Origin: Marinimicrobium sp038419845
GTDB lineage: Bacteria > Pseudomonadota > Gammaproteobacteria > Pseudomonadales > Cellvibrionaceae
Direction of reading: 5' to 3'
DNA length: 64,000 nt
NCBI RefSeq assembly: GCF_038419845.1
Contig: NZ_JBCAQT010000018.1
Span: 19,286-83,285, forward strand
The position numbers were made by a program, and so were the translations under genes. Each line of letters opens with the position of its first letter. Within the stretch, counting starts at the first letter, position 1. Below the pieces are notes generated by a model. It worked only from the letters and a program-made list of their open reading frames with translations. It was not told the DNA's origin and did no database searches. Below are positions 49,394 to 58,304 of the stretch, piece after piece.

Positions 49394-50335
49394 TCAGCGG
49401 AACATGGCACTCAGGGATTCTTCATTGCTCAGGCGCCGCATGGCTTCACCCAGCATGCGCGAGAGCGTCAGGGTGCGAACGCGGCTGCAGTTGGCGGCCG
49501 CTTCGCTCAGCGGGATGGAGTCGGTCACGACCAGCTCATCCAGCTGTGAGTTGTTGATGTTGTCGATGGCGTTGCCCGACAGTACCGGGTGGGTACAGTA
49601 GGCCACCACTTTGCTTGCGCCCTGGGCTTTGAGCGCTTTGGCCGCATTGCACAGGGTGCCGGCGGTGTCGACCATGTCGTCCACCAAAAGGCAGGTGCGA
49701 CCGTCGACCTCGCCGATGATGTTCATCACTTCGGCGACGTTGGGGTTGGGGCGGCGTTTGTCGATGATCGCCAGGTCCGCGTCCAGCTGTTTGGCCACGG
49801 CTCGCGCCCTTACCACGCCGCCAATGTCCGGCGAGACCACAATCAGGTCTTCAAAACTCTGCTTTTCCACATCTTCGAGCAGCACCGGTGAGCCGTAAAC
49901 GTTGTCGACCGGGACGTCGAAGAAGCCCTGGATCTGTTCGGCGTGCAGATCGACCGTCAGCAGACGGTCGATACCCACACCCACCATCATGTCCGCGACC
50001 ACCTTGGCGGTAATGGGAACCCGCGCCGAGCGCACCCGTCGGTCCTGTCGGGCATAGCCAAAGTAGGGCACCACCGCCGTAATCCGCCCGGCCGAGGCCC
50101 GGCGTAATGCGTCCACCATGATCATCAGCTCCATGATGTTGCGGTTGGTGGGCGCGCAGGTCGGTTGTACGACAAAGACATCCCGGCCACGGACGTTGGT
50201 GTTGAGTTCCACCGCAATTTCCCCGTCGGAGAATTGCGATACCGATACATCGCCCAGGTCAATACCCAGAAAGTCGACGACTTTGTGCGCCAGCTCGGGG
50301 TTGGCGTTACCGGTAAATACCATTAACTCAGTCAC
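49394..50335 (-). CDS. prs: Ribose-phosphate pyrophosphokinase
   Basis: Makes PRPP from ribose 5-phosphate and ATP for purine, pyrimidine, histidine and tryptophan synthesis. The product has 313 residues, normal for class I PRPP synthetase. Motifs are VFTGNANPELAHKV, the ATP-side GYARQDRRVRSARVPITAK flexible loop, the metal-binding VDLHAEQIQGFFD and the PRPP-binding loop CLLVDDMVDTAGTL. It is followed by rplY, about 130 bases away, and preceded by tRNA-Gln, the usual arrangement. Confidence 0.97.
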   Translation of the reverse strand: MTELMVFTGNANPELAHKVVDFLGIDLGDVSVSQFSDGEIAVELNTNVRGRDVFVVQPTCAPTNRNIMELMIMVDALRRASAGRITAVVPYFGYARQDRRVRSARVPITAKVVADMMVGVGIDRLLTVDLHAEQIQGFFDVPVDNVYGSPVLLEDVEKQSFEDLIVVSPDIGGVVRARAVAKQLDADLAIIDKRRPNPNVAEVMNIIGEVDGRTCLLVDDMVDTAGTLCNAAKALKAQGASKVVAYCTHPVLSGNAIDNINNSQLDELVVTDSIPLSEAAANCSRVRTLTLSRMLGEAMRRLSNEESLSAMFR

Positions 50336-50520
50336 GTTCGGTACCTTTTGGGTTGTATGGCCGCTTTGTCGTTGCTGTATTGTAAACGTTTGTCCGGGGT
50401 TGTGCGCCTGGTGGTCATCTCCCGTCGGGATCGAAGGGGCTGCAGGCTGCGATAGGGTCTGAGCACCGGAGTCTGATCCGCGGGAAGCAATCGGGAGAGG
50501 ATACTATAGGCATTGACCCA

Positions 50521-50548
50521 AACGAACAACGCCGCTGTTACAGCGGCG
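50521..50548 (-). terminator. Hairpin downstream of tRNA-Gln
   Basis: On the minus strand CGCCGCTG (50548-50541) pairs with CAGCGGCG (50537-50530) around TAA, followed by TTGTTCGTT. The T tract is broken, so termination may be partial and prs could share the transcript. Confidence 0.55.
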
Positions 50549-50561
50549 TGTCTACGAAATA

Positions 50562-50636
50562 TGGCTGGGGCGGTAGGATTCGAACCTACGCGTGACGGGA
50601 TCAAAACCCGCTGCCTTACCGCTTGGCTACGCCCCA
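50562..50636 (-). tRNA. tRNA-Gln (anticodon TTG)
   Basis: A 75-base tRNA with an encoded CCA end. The acceptor TGGGGCG/CGCCCCA is fully paired, the anticodon loop is TTTTGAT between GCGGG and CCCGT, and the T arm is TAGGTTCGAATCCTA. Its place between prs and ispE matches the order in related gammaproteobacteria. Confidence 0.97.
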
Positions 50637-50689
50637 GTAGTCGTCATATCGGCGATTGTAACAATCGCCTGGTGCTTTTCACTCTGTAA

Positions 50690-51580
50690 TCAGTCCTTTG
50701 TTCTGTCGGTCAGTGCCTGATAAACCGGCGATCGGTTTACTCCGCGGGCGACAAAGCCCGGCAATTCGGAGGGCGCCCGGGAGAGAATCCCGTTCGCCTC
50801 GGCTTCACTGTCGAAGGCGGCAAACACGCTCGCCCCGGTTCCCGACATCTGAGCGGTGGAAGAAAAATTTTCCAACCAAATCAGAGCGTTATCCACTTCG
50901 GGATGCAGCTTTCTGACCAGTGGCTGGCAATCGTTTTTGCCACCCTGCTCGTGAAAGGCCGCTACTGTAATGGGCGCTGTGTCTCTTGTCAAATCTTTGT
51001 GGCAAAAAATCCTGGCGGTGGAAACCTCGCACCGGGGTGTGAGCACCAGATACCAACGGCTCGGCAGTGTGAGCGGGGTGAGTTGCTCGCCGACGCCTTC
51101 GGCCCAGGCGCTGTGGCCGGCGACAAAAACCGGGACATCGGCGCCCAGTTCCAGGCCAATGGCCTGCAGTTGCGCCACCGGCAGATTCAGTTGCCACAAT
51201 TCGTTCAGGGCGAGCAGGGTGGTGGCCGCGTTGCTGCTGCCGCCCCCGAGTCCGCCGCCCAGAGGGAGGCGCTTGTCGAGTTCAATGTCGACGCCGGTCA
51301 GCGCCACTGATGGGTTCAGTTGGCGCACGACGCTCTGCAGGCGGCGCGCGGCCCGGAGGATCAGGTTGTCCTCCGGCGGAAATCCGGGCAGCGCCGGGCT
51401 CAGGCTGATTTGCCGATCGGGGCGCGGGGTGAACCGCAGCCAGTCACCATAGTCGAGCAGCTGAAACGCTGTCTGCAGGGTATGGTAGCCGTCAGGACGC
51501 CGCCCGGTGATGTGCAGGCAGAGATTGAGTTTGGCCGGTGCGGGCAGATCCAGTGATGGGGGCGGTGGCTTCTGTGTCAT
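50690..51580 (-). CDS. ispE: 4-diphosphocytidyl-2-C-methyl-D-erythritol kinase
   Basis: GHMP-family kinase of the non-mevalonate isoprenoid pathway. The ATG at 51580 overlaps the lolB stop (ATGA at 51577-51580), the normal coupling, and gives 296 residues; a start at 51601 is open but unneeded. Motifs are PAPAKLNLCLHITGRRPDGYH, the ATP-binding PLGGGLGGGSSNAATTL and the C-terminal AQMSGTGASVFAAFD. Confidence 0.95.
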   Translation of the reverse strand: MTQKPPPPSLDLPAPAKLNLCLHITGRRPDGYHTLQTAFQLLDYGDWLRFTPRPDRQISLSPALPGFPPEDNLILRAARRLQSVVRQLNPSVALTGVDIELDKRLPLGGGLGGGSSNAATTLLALNELWQLNLPVAQLQAIGLELGADVPVFVAGHSAWAEGVGEQLTPLTLPSRWYLVLTPRCEVSTARIFCHKDLTRDTAPITVAAFHEQGGKNDCQPLVRKLHPEVDNALIWLENFSSTAQMSGTGASVFAAFDSEAEANGILSRAPSELPGFVARGVNRSPVYQALTDRTKD

Positions 51581-52173
51581 GACGCTTCGGGCAACGACCA
51601 CTGGTAGACGATCAGGGTCAGGCGAATATCGTTCCGCTCGGCGATTATCCGGCCGGGCAGGGGTGTCAGGCCAGTGGCTTCATAGTCGTCGTACGACAGC
51701 GTCCAGCCACTCTGGCGCAGCGTTTTGAGCAGCCCCTCGGGGGTGAACTCGACCAGGTGGTGCTTACTGCCGGGGGCGGGAATACCCCGCACCCAGTATT
51801 TCAGTTGCTCGACAGGGAAGGACCAGCCGGTAGCCCGGCGCATGAGCTCTTCCCCTGTGGCCGCTTCCACCGGGGGCTCGCCGCCCTCGCGCAGCTGCAC
51901 CCGACCGTCCAGTGCTTCGATCACCACACGACCCTGCCCGAAGGGGCCGCTCAGGTCGATCCGGTAGTCGCTGTCGTTCTGATTCCAGCGCAGGCGTGCA
52001 CTGCCGCTATTCTCGGGCAGTCGGGCCCCCACCTTGCCGCTCAGTTGCCAGTGTTCCAGCTCGCTGGCGGTGCGGCGGTGGGTTTCCCAGTCGTCGACCG
52101 GCTGGACCGGCTGCTGGGCACAGCCGGCCAGCAGGACCAACAGTGCCAGGGGGGCAAAGAGCGTCGGCCGCAT
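51577..52173 (-). CDS. lolB: Outer-membrane lipoprotein LolB
   Basis: Receives lipoproteins from the LolA carrier and inserts them into the outer membrane. From the ATG at 52173 the product has 198 residues with a lipobox (LALLVLLAGCAQQ, C near 18). The LolB fold shows WQLSGKVGARLPENSGSARLRW, IDLSGPFGQGRVVIEALDG and VRGIPAPGSKHH near the loop that inserts into membranes. It overlaps the TPR gene stop by one base (TGATG) and ispE by four, so the three are translationally coupled. Confidence 0.93.
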   Translation of the reverse strand: MRPTLFAPLALLVLLAGCAQQPVQPVDDWETHRRTASELEHWQLSGKVGARLPENSGSARLRWNQNDSDYRIDLSGPFGQGRVVIEALDGRVQLREGGEPPVEAATGEELMRRATGWSFPVEQLKYWVRGIPAPGSKHHLVEFTPEGLLKTLRQSGWTLSYDDYEATGLTPLPGRIIAERNDIRLTLIVYQWSLPEAS

Positions 52174-53945
52174 CAGGGGTTGGCCTCCAGTCGGCGCATG
52201 GTTTTCGGAATCAGTTCGCTGTCCGGGTCCTCGTCGAGCCCTTGCTCCCAGACCTCCCGGGCCCGTTCTTTTTTGCCCAGCCGCCACAGCACCTCACCTA
52301 GATGCGCGGCGATCTCCTGGTCCGGGTAGGCTTCAAAGGCTTTCTCCAGGTAGGGCAGGGCCTCTTCCGGTTCGTTCATCCGGTAGAGGATCCAGCCCAT
52401 GCTGTCGAGAATGGCCGGTTCCTCCGGCTCCAGTGCCAGGGCCTGGCGAATCAGCTCGTAGGCTTCGTTGTAACGGTCGGTGCGGTCCGCCAGGATGTAG
52501 CCCAGGGCGTTCAGGGCGGTCGCATTGTTGGGGTCGTATTTGAGCAGGGCGCGCAGGTCCCGTTCGGTCGCCTCCAGGTTGCCCCGTTGATCGTGCAGCA
52601 TGGCCCGGCTGTAGCGCAGGTCGCTGTGAGTCGGATGGGCCTCCAGGGCCTGATTCATCGTGCTCATTGCCTCGTCGTCGAAGCCTTTCTGCTGCAGCGA
52701 GCGTGCCTCCAGCAGATAGAGATCGGCCGCCCGGTCGGGGAAGCGGGTGCGCAGCCGGTTCATGTGATCATGGGCGGCGGCGGTGTCGCCGCGATCGAGA
52801 AAGATGTCCAGAATGTTGAGTGTGGCCTGAAAGAAGTCACTGCCCGGTTCCACCTGCAGGTAATGCAGCAGTGCATCCTCGGATTCACCGCGGTTTTCGG
52901 CCAATTGGCCCAGGTAAAAGTGGGCCGTGGAGGCGTGGTGGCCCGAATCGAGCAGGGTCTCAAAGCTCTCCTGGGCGGTGTCCCGGTCGCCGCGCTCCAG
53001 CGCCACAATCCCCAGAGACAGGTGCAGGTCCGGGTCATTGGGCTCCTGCTGCACCAGCACCTCGAACTGTTCCTGCGCCAGTGCCAGGTCGTGCTGGGTG
53101 AGCAGGCGGGCGTACTGTAGACGCAGGCGCAGGCTCTCGGGCTGCTCCTCCAGTGCCTGAACAATGAGCTTCAGAGCTTCGTCGGAGCGGTCGAGCTGGT
53201 TGAGCAGGGCCGCTTCCAGAATGGTGGCGGCCACGTTGCCGGGGTGATGCTCCCGCGCCCGCTGGGAGTAGTGCAGCGCTTCCTGGTAGCGACCCTGCTG
53301 TTGCAGCAGCAGTCCGGTGCCGATCAGCAGTTCGCGGTGCTCGGGGTGCGTTTCCAGCAGGGTCTGAAAGCCCTCAAGCAGTTGCTCCCGCTGGGTGTCG
53401 GTGGCCTCGCCCGCGCTGGCGGCGATGTTCTGGAACAGGGTGTGCTCGCCTTTTTCCTGCAGTTTGCGCGACAGCTCGAAGGCCTCCTGCAGACGACCGC
53501 TTTGCACCAGTGCCAGGGCGGCATTCAGTTGCGCTTCGGTATTGTCGGGGTCCACATCCACCCACAGGAGAGCGGCATCGAGAATCGCGTTGTCGGCTTC
53601 CATGAAGCGCGCAATGTGGGTCGCCCGGGCCGCCACCTGCGGGTCGCGGGTCTGGTGGGCCTGCTGTATGTAATTGGACAGGGCGATATCAAAGCGTTGC
53701 CGGCTGCCGGCCAGTTCGGCCGCCAGCAGGGCGTAGAGGGTTTCGCTGGTAAAGGGCCGGGTAGGCGGTTCCGGCTCGGGTTCCGCCTCCTTCGCCGTTT
53801 GTTCGGGCTCTTCGGCGGGCTCGCTCGACTCTTGCGGTGTTTGCGCCGGGTCCTGTTCCGGCGTCTCCGGTTGCTGCGCGCAACCGACCAGAGCGAAAAG
53901 GGTGCCAAGGGCCAAACTGGCCAGAAACTGGGAGCTGAATGTCAT
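52173..53945 (-). CDS. TPR-repeat lipoprotein
   Basis: A 590-residue protein with a lipoprotein signal (LGTLFALVGCAQQ, C22), then an acidic proline-rich stretch (PETPEQDPAQTPQESSEPAE...) and, from about residue 70, an array of tetratricopeptide repeats to the C-terminus (for example HPEHRELLIGTGLLLQQQGR, ALNALGYILADRTDRYNEAY, ILDSMGWILYRMNEPEEALP). It probably scaffolds envelope proteins from the inner face of the outer membrane. The same gene precedes lolB in pseudomonads, where its exact role is not settled. It is divergent from hemA. Confidence 0.88.
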   Translation of the reverse strand: MTFSSQFLASLALGTLFALVGCAQQPETPEQDPAQTPQESSEPAEEPEQTAKEAEPEPEPPTRPFTSETLYALLAAELAGSRQRFDIALSNYIQQAHQTRDPQVAARATHIARFMEADNAILDAALLWVDVDPDNTEAQLNAALALVQSGRLQEAFELSRKLQEKGEHTLFQNIAASAGEATDTQREQLLEGFQTLLETHPEHRELLIGTGLLLQQQGRYQEALHYSQRAREHHPGNVAATILEAALLNQLDRSDEALKLIVQALEEQPESLRLRLQYARLLTQHDLALAQEQFEVLVQQEPNDPDLHLSLGIVALERGDRDTAQESFETLLDSGHHASTAHFYLGQLAENRGESEDALLHYLQVEPGSDFFQATLNILDIFLDRGDTAAAHDHMNRLRTRFPDRAADLYLLEARSLQQKGFDDEAMSTMNQALEAHPTHSDLRYSRAMLHDQRGNLEATERDLRALLKYDPNNATALNALGYILADRTDRYNEAYELIRQALALEPEEPAILDSMGWILYRMNEPEEALPYLEKAFEAYPDQEIAAHLGEVLWRLGKKERAREVWEQGLDEDPDSELIPKTMRRLEANP

Positions 53946-54194
53946 AAGGTCTCATCGTTTCGTAAGCAATGGGAGCATCATAAACACCGCGGCGCGGGTT
54001 CGCCAGTGGCGGGGCGTTTGTGAGTGTTAAAAGCGGCTGGATTCGTGCGGGTACAGAGGGAAAATACGGCGATACGACCCGCGTCACAGGCACCTGAGGC
54101 GTGGGTCCAGCGTTGTTGAAACCACGTGCCCCTTGCGCCCGGTCCCGCTGGGCCGGACAATGTCGTCCCTTTATTGGCAATCTGCTCGCACTTT

Positions 54195-55505
54195 ATGACC
54201 CTGTTGGCCTTCGGCATCAACCATACCACCGCGCCTCTGGCGATTCGAGAGCGGGTCGCTTTTGCGCCCGACGGCCTGGAGCGGGCGCTCGCCGAGGCCA
54301 GGCAGATGGCGGGCTTGAGCGAAGTGGCGATACTGTCCACCTGCAACCGCACGGAGATCTACGCCGCCAGCGACGCCGAGGCCGATCAGCTGTTGCGGTG
54401 GCTGCTGGATCACACCCGGATGGGCGAAGAGGATCTGGAGAACTGCTTTTACTGCTACCGGGACCATGAGGCCGTGGGCCATATGATGAAAGTCGCCGGT
54501 GGGCTGGACTCGCTGGTGCTCGGTGAGCCCCAGATTCTGGGCCAGATGAAGTCGGCCTATGCCGTGGCCAGCCAGGCGGGCACGATCGGGGCGGCGTTGC
54601 ACGCCGCCTTTCAGCAGGTATTCGGCGTCGCCAAGCGCGTGCGCTCGGAAACCGCCATTGGCGAGAACCCGGTGTCGGTCGCCTACGCCGCTGTGACCCT
54701 GGCCCAGCAGATCTTTTCGGACCTCAAGCAGGACACCGCGCTGCTGATCGGCGCCGGGGAAACCATTCAGCTGGTGGCGCGCCATCTCAAGGAGCAGGGC
54801 ATCCGCAAGTTGATCGTCGCCAACCGGACCCTGGATCGGGCCCAGCAGTTGTCGCGCGAGCTGGGCGCCGAGGCCATACTGCTGGCGGATATCCCCGAGT
54901 ATTTACCCCAGGCGGACATAGTCATTTCCTCCACCGCCAGCCAATTGCCGCTGTTGGGCAAAGGTGCGGTGGAGTCCGCGCTGAAAAAGCGCAAGCACAA
55001 GCCGGTGTTCATGCTCGATATTGCCGTGCCGCGCGATATCGAATCGGAGGTGGGGGAGCTGGACGATGTCTACCTCTACACGGTGGACGACCTGCATGCG
55101 GTGATCGACCAGAATAAAAAGTCCCGCCAGGCCGCCGCAGACAAGGCGCGGGAGATCATTGCCGAGGGGCTGTCACACTACCTGGAGACCCAGCGGGCCC
55201 AGGATGCGGCGGCCACCATCCGCACCTATCGGGCGCAGGCCGAGGCGCTGCGGGCGGCGGAGCTGGCCAAGGCCCAGCGCGCGCTCGAGGCGGGGAGTGA
55301 TCCCGAGCAGGTCATGAGCCAGTTGGCCCGCTCCCTGACCAATAAACTGTTGCATCCACCCAGCGCGGCGCTGCGGCGCGCGAGCGCCGAAGGTCGCAGC
55401 CAGCTGGTGGCCTCCGCCCGGGAGCTGTTCGGGCTGGACGAGTCGGCGCCGCCGCAAAATGACGGCGCCTCGAATACTGAAGACGGGAAAAGCGAACGCG
55501 AATGA
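54195..55505 (+). CDS. hemA: Glutamyl-tRNA reductase
   Basis: Reduces glutamyl-tRNA to glutamate 1-semialdehyde, the first step of tetrapyrrole synthesis, using NADPH. The ATG at 54195 gives 436 residues starting MTLLAFGINHTTAPLAIRE; upstream in-frame starts add no conserved sequence. The catalytic cysteine lies in ILSTCNRTEIYA (about C50), followed by SLVLGEPQILGQMKSAY, the Rossmann loop LIGAGETIQLVARHL and the dimerisation helix. It overlaps prfA by ATGA, giving the conserved hemA-prfA-prmC unit. Confidence 0.96.
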   Translation: MTLLAFGINHTTAPLAIRERVAFAPDGLERALAEARQMAGLSEVAILSTCNRTEIYAASDAEADQLLRWLLDHTRMGEEDLENCFYCYRDHEAVGHMMKVAGGLDSLVLGEPQILGQMKSAYAVASQAGTIGAALHAAFQQVFGVAKRVRSETAIGENPVSVAYAAVTLAQQIFSDLKQDTALLIGAGETIQLVARHLKEQGIRKLIVANRTLDRAQQLSRELGAEAILLADIPEYLPQADIVISSTASQLPLLGKGAVESALKKRKHKPVFMLDIAVPRDIESEVGELDDVYLYTVDDLHAVIDQNKKSRQAAADKAREIIAEGLSHYLETQRAQDAAATIRTYRAQAEALRAAELAKAQRALEAGSDPEQVMSQLARSLTNKLLHPPSAALRRASAEGRSQLVASARELFGLDESAPPQNDGASNTEDGKSERE

Positions 55506-56578
55506 AAGCATCCATTGAAGAAAAACTGGAACGGTTGACCGAACGCTATCAGGAAGTCGCCGCCCTGCTGTCCGACCCGGAGATCATCGGCGACCAGAAC
55601 CGTTTCCGTGGTCTGTCCAAAGAATACGCCGAACTCGAGCCGGTGGTGGAGAGCTACGAGCGCTACCACCAGATGCAGTCAAACCGGGCCGAGGCCGAGA
55701 CCATGCTCTCCGACCCGGAGATGCGGGAGATGGCACGCGAGGAGCTGGACGCCTGCGATGAGCAGCTGGGGCCGCTCGAAGAGGAATTGCAGCGCCTGCT
55801 GCTGCCCAAGGATCCCAACGACGGCAAGAACGTGTTCCTGGAGATCCGGGCCGGAACCGGGGGTGACGAGGCGGCGTTATTTGCCGGCGATCTGTTTCGC
55901 ATGTACAGCAAATACGCCGAGCAGAACAAATGGCGCATTGAGATTCTCAGCCAGAACGAGGGTGAGCACGGCGGCTTCAAAGAGGTGATCAGCCGTATCG
56001 AGGGCGACAACGTTTACGCCCAGCTCAAGTTCGAGTCCGGGGCGCACCGGGTTCAGCGGGTGCCGGAAACCGAATCCCAGGGGCGCATTCACACCTCCGC
56101 CTGCACCGTGGCCGTGTTGCCCGAAGCCGATGAAGTGGAAGCGGTCGAACTCAACAAGGGCGACTTGCGCGTGGATACCTTTCGCGCCTCCGGCGCCGGC
56201 GGTCAGCACGTGAACAAGACCGATTCGGCCATCCGCCTGACGCACCTGCCCACGGGCATCGTGGTGGAGTGTCAGGACGAGCGCTCGCAACATAAAAACC
56301 GGGCCCGGGCCATGTCCCTGCTGGCCGCCAAGCTGAAAAACCGGAGCGAGGAGGCGGCCGCGAAGAGCCGCACCGATGAGCGCCGCAACCTGGTGGGCTC
56401 GGGCGATCGCTCCGAGCGCATCCGCACCTACAACTTCCCCCAGGGCCGGGTCACCGACCACCGCATCAACCTGACTCTGTATAAGCTCGATGAAGTCATG
56501 CAGGGCTCGCTCGATGATGTCATCCAGCCGCTGGTGCATGAATATCAGGCGGATCAACTGGCGGCGCTGGCCGAGTAG
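55502..56578 (+). CDS. prfA: Peptide chain release factor 1
   Basis: Ends translation at UAA and UAG codons. The 358-residue protein carries EIRAGTGGDEAALFAGDLFR in domain 2 and the GGQ motif in FRASGAGGQHVNKTDSAIRL, whose glutamine is the target of the PrmC methyltransferase encoded just downstream. The hemA stop and prfA start overlap, and prmC follows after one base. Confidence 0.97.
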   Translation: MKASIEEKLERLTERYQEVAALLSDPEIIGDQNRFRGLSKEYAELEPVVESYERYHQMQSNRAEAETMLSDPEMREMAREELDACDEQLGPLEEELQRLLLPKDPNDGKNVFLEIRAGTGGDEAALFAGDLFRMYSKYAEQNKWRIEILSQNEGEHGGFKEVISRIEGDNVYAQLKFESGAHRVQRVPETESQGRIHTSACTVAVLPEADEVEAVELNKGDLRVDTFRASGAGGQHVNKTDSAIRLTHLPTGIVVECQDERSQHKNRARAMSLLAAKLKNRSEEAAAKSRTDERRNLVGSGDRSERIRTYNFPQGRVTDHRINLTLYKLDEVMQGSLDDVIQPLVHEYQADQLAALAE

Positions 56579-56579
56579 C

Positions 56580-57455
56580 GTGGCCGAGGTGACCGTCGCC
56601 CAGTGCCTGCGCCGCTCCGCCGAACTGACGGAGGTGAGCGACAGCCCGCGTCTGGATGTGGAGCTGTTGCTGGTCTTTGTGCTGCAGCGCCGTCGCACCT
56701 GGCTCTACACCTGGCCCGAGACGGCGCTGACCGAAGCCCAGCTGGCCCTGTTCGAAGCGGCGCTCGCGCGTCGCTGCCTGGGCGAGCCGCTGGCCCATAT
56801 TACCGGCGAGCGGGAATTCTGGTCCCTGCCACTGCGGGTCAACAGCAGTACCCTGATTCCCCGCCCCGATAGTGAATTGCTGGTCGAACTGGCCCTGGCA
56901 CTGACGGGGGACCAGCCCAAGGGGCGGGCGCTGGACCTGGGAACCGGCACCGGTGCCCTGGCGCTGGCCTTTGCCAGTGAGCGCCGGGGCTGGGAGGTCA
57001 CCGCTCTGGATGCCTCCCCGGAGGCAGTGGCGCTGGCCGAGGAGAACCGCCGGCGGCTCGATCTGGAGCAGGTGCACTGCGCCTGCAGTGACTGGTATTC
57101 AGCTCTGGAGCCGGCTCAGCTGTTCGATCTGATCATGAGCAACCCCCCCTACATTGCCGACAATGATGTCCACCTGAGCCGTGGCGATGTTCGCTTTGAG
57201 CCCCGCTCGGCGCTGGTGGCCGAGCGGGACGGACTGGCGGATATCGAGCATATCGTCGATCGGGCTCCCGGGTATCTGGTGTCCGGGGGCTGGCTGCTGG
57301 TCGAGCACGGCTGGGAGCAGGCCGAAGCGGTCGGAGCCATTTTTGAACGATGCGGGTTTCAGTCGGTGCGCACTGAGCAGGACCTCAATGGTCGCGACCG
57401 GGTGACGCTGGGTCGGTGGTCTGGTGAAAAGGTTCGGGAGGGAGATGCGGGATGA
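56580..57455 (+). CDS. prmC: Release factor glutamine N5-methyltransferase
   Basis: SAM-dependent enzyme that methylates the GGQ glutamine of release factors. The most likely start is the GTG at 56580, one base after the prfA stop (291 residues); there is no suitable ATG at this point, and another GTG follows at 56589. The SAM-binding region is ALDLGTGTGALALAFASE and the catalytic motif NPPYI lies in LIMSNPPYIADND. The N-terminal helical domain carries SPRLDVELLLVFVLQRRRTW. It overlaps moeB by ATGA. Confidence 0.94.
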   Translation: MAEVTVAQCLRRSAELTEVSDSPRLDVELLLVFVLQRRRTWLYTWPETALTEAQLALFEAALARRCLGEPLAHITGEREFWSLPLRVNSSTLIPRPDSELLVELALALTGDQPKGRALDLGTGTGALALAFASERRGWEVTALDASPEAVALAEENRRRLDLEQVHCACSDWYSALEPAQLFDLIMSNPPYIADNDVHLSRGDVRFEPRSALVAERDGLADIEHIVDRAPGYLVSGGWLLVEHGWEQAEAVGAIFERCGFQSVRTEQDLNGRDRVTLGRWSGEKVREGDAG

Positions 57456-58198
57456 TGAATGACGAGCAACTGCTGCGTTACAGCCGCCACATCATGCTCC
57501 CCGAGGTGGACATTGAGGGGCAGGAGCGACTGCTCGAAGCGAAGGTGCTGATTGTTGGCCTGGGTGGGCTGGGCTCGCCGGTGGCGATGTACCTGGCCGC
57601 CTCCGGTGTCGGCGAGTTGTGGCTGGCGGACCACGATGAGGTGGACCTTTCGAATCTGCAGCGCCAGATTGCGCATACCACCGAACGCATTGGCGAGCCC
57701 AAAGTAATGTCCGCTGCCGCCGCGCTGCGGGCGCTGAACCCCGAGACGCGGATTGAGCCACTGGTGGAAAAACTCAGTGGCGAAGCCTTGACCGCCCGGG
57801 TGCGCGAGGTGGATCTGGTGGTGGACGCCACCGACAATTTCAGTGTGCGCTATGCCATCAATCAGGCCTGTGTCGCAACCCGGACGCCGCTGGTCTCCGG
57901 CGCTGCCATTCGTCTGGAAGGGCAGGTGGCGGTGTTTGACTCCCGCGAGCCCACCAGCCCCTGCTATCGCTGCCTTTACAGCGTGAGTGAGGATGAACAG
58001 CTCAGCTGCGCCGCCAGTGGCGTGCTCGCGCCGCTGGTGGGCGTGATCGGCAGTATGCAGGCGCTGGAGGCGGTGAAATTACTTGCGGGCATTGGCCGGT
58101 CGCTGGCGGGCCGGTTGTTATTGTTTGATGCCTCGACCAGCCAGTGGCGTGAGATGAAGCTACCGCGCGACCCCGAGTGCCCCGTGTGCGGTCCGTAG
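57452..58198 (+). CDS. moeB: Molybdopterin-synthase adenylyltransferase (MoeB/ThiF-family E1-like)
   Basis: ATP-dependent enzyme that adenylates the C-terminus of MoaD in molybdenum cofactor synthesis; closely related ThiF activates ThiS. The 248-residue product has RYSRHIMLPEVDIEGQERL, the nucleotide loop LIVGLGGLGSPVAMYLAASG, the RQIAHTTERIGEPK arginine region and VDATDNFSVRY. Two CxxC pairs for zinc are present (CYRC and CPVC). No moaD or moaE lies nearby, so the ThiF role cannot be excluded. The TAG stop is provided by a GTAGGGTGGGC repeat. Confidence 0.88.
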   Translation: MMNDEQLLRYSRHIMLPEVDIEGQERLLEAKVLIVGLGGLGSPVAMYLAASGVGELWLADHDEVDLSNLQRQIAHTTERIGEPKVMSAAAALRALNPETRIEPLVEKLSGEALTARVREVDLVVDATDNFSVRYAINQACVATRTPLVSGAAIRLEGQVAVFDSREPTSPCYRCLYSVSEDEQLSCAASGVLAPLVGVIGSMQALEAVKLLAGIGRSLAGRLLLFDASTSQWREMKLPRDPECPVCGP

Positions 58199-58304
58199 GG
58201 TGGGCTCCGCCCACTATTGTGTGGTTTTTTGGTAGGGTGAGCTCCGCCCACCATTGCCAGTTTTTTCGGCAGAACGCTAAACCGGTGGGCAGAGCCCACC
58301 CTAC
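58195..58304. repeat. Cluster of three GTAGGGTGGGC palindromic repeats
   Basis: Two direct copies (58195-58213 and 58232-58252) and one inverse copy (58284-58304) lie between convergent genes. The TAG in the first is the stop codon of moeB (58196-58198), and the inverse copy gives the TAG of the PfkB-family gene (58301-58303). A single copy is at 14396-14416. Confidence 0.75.
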
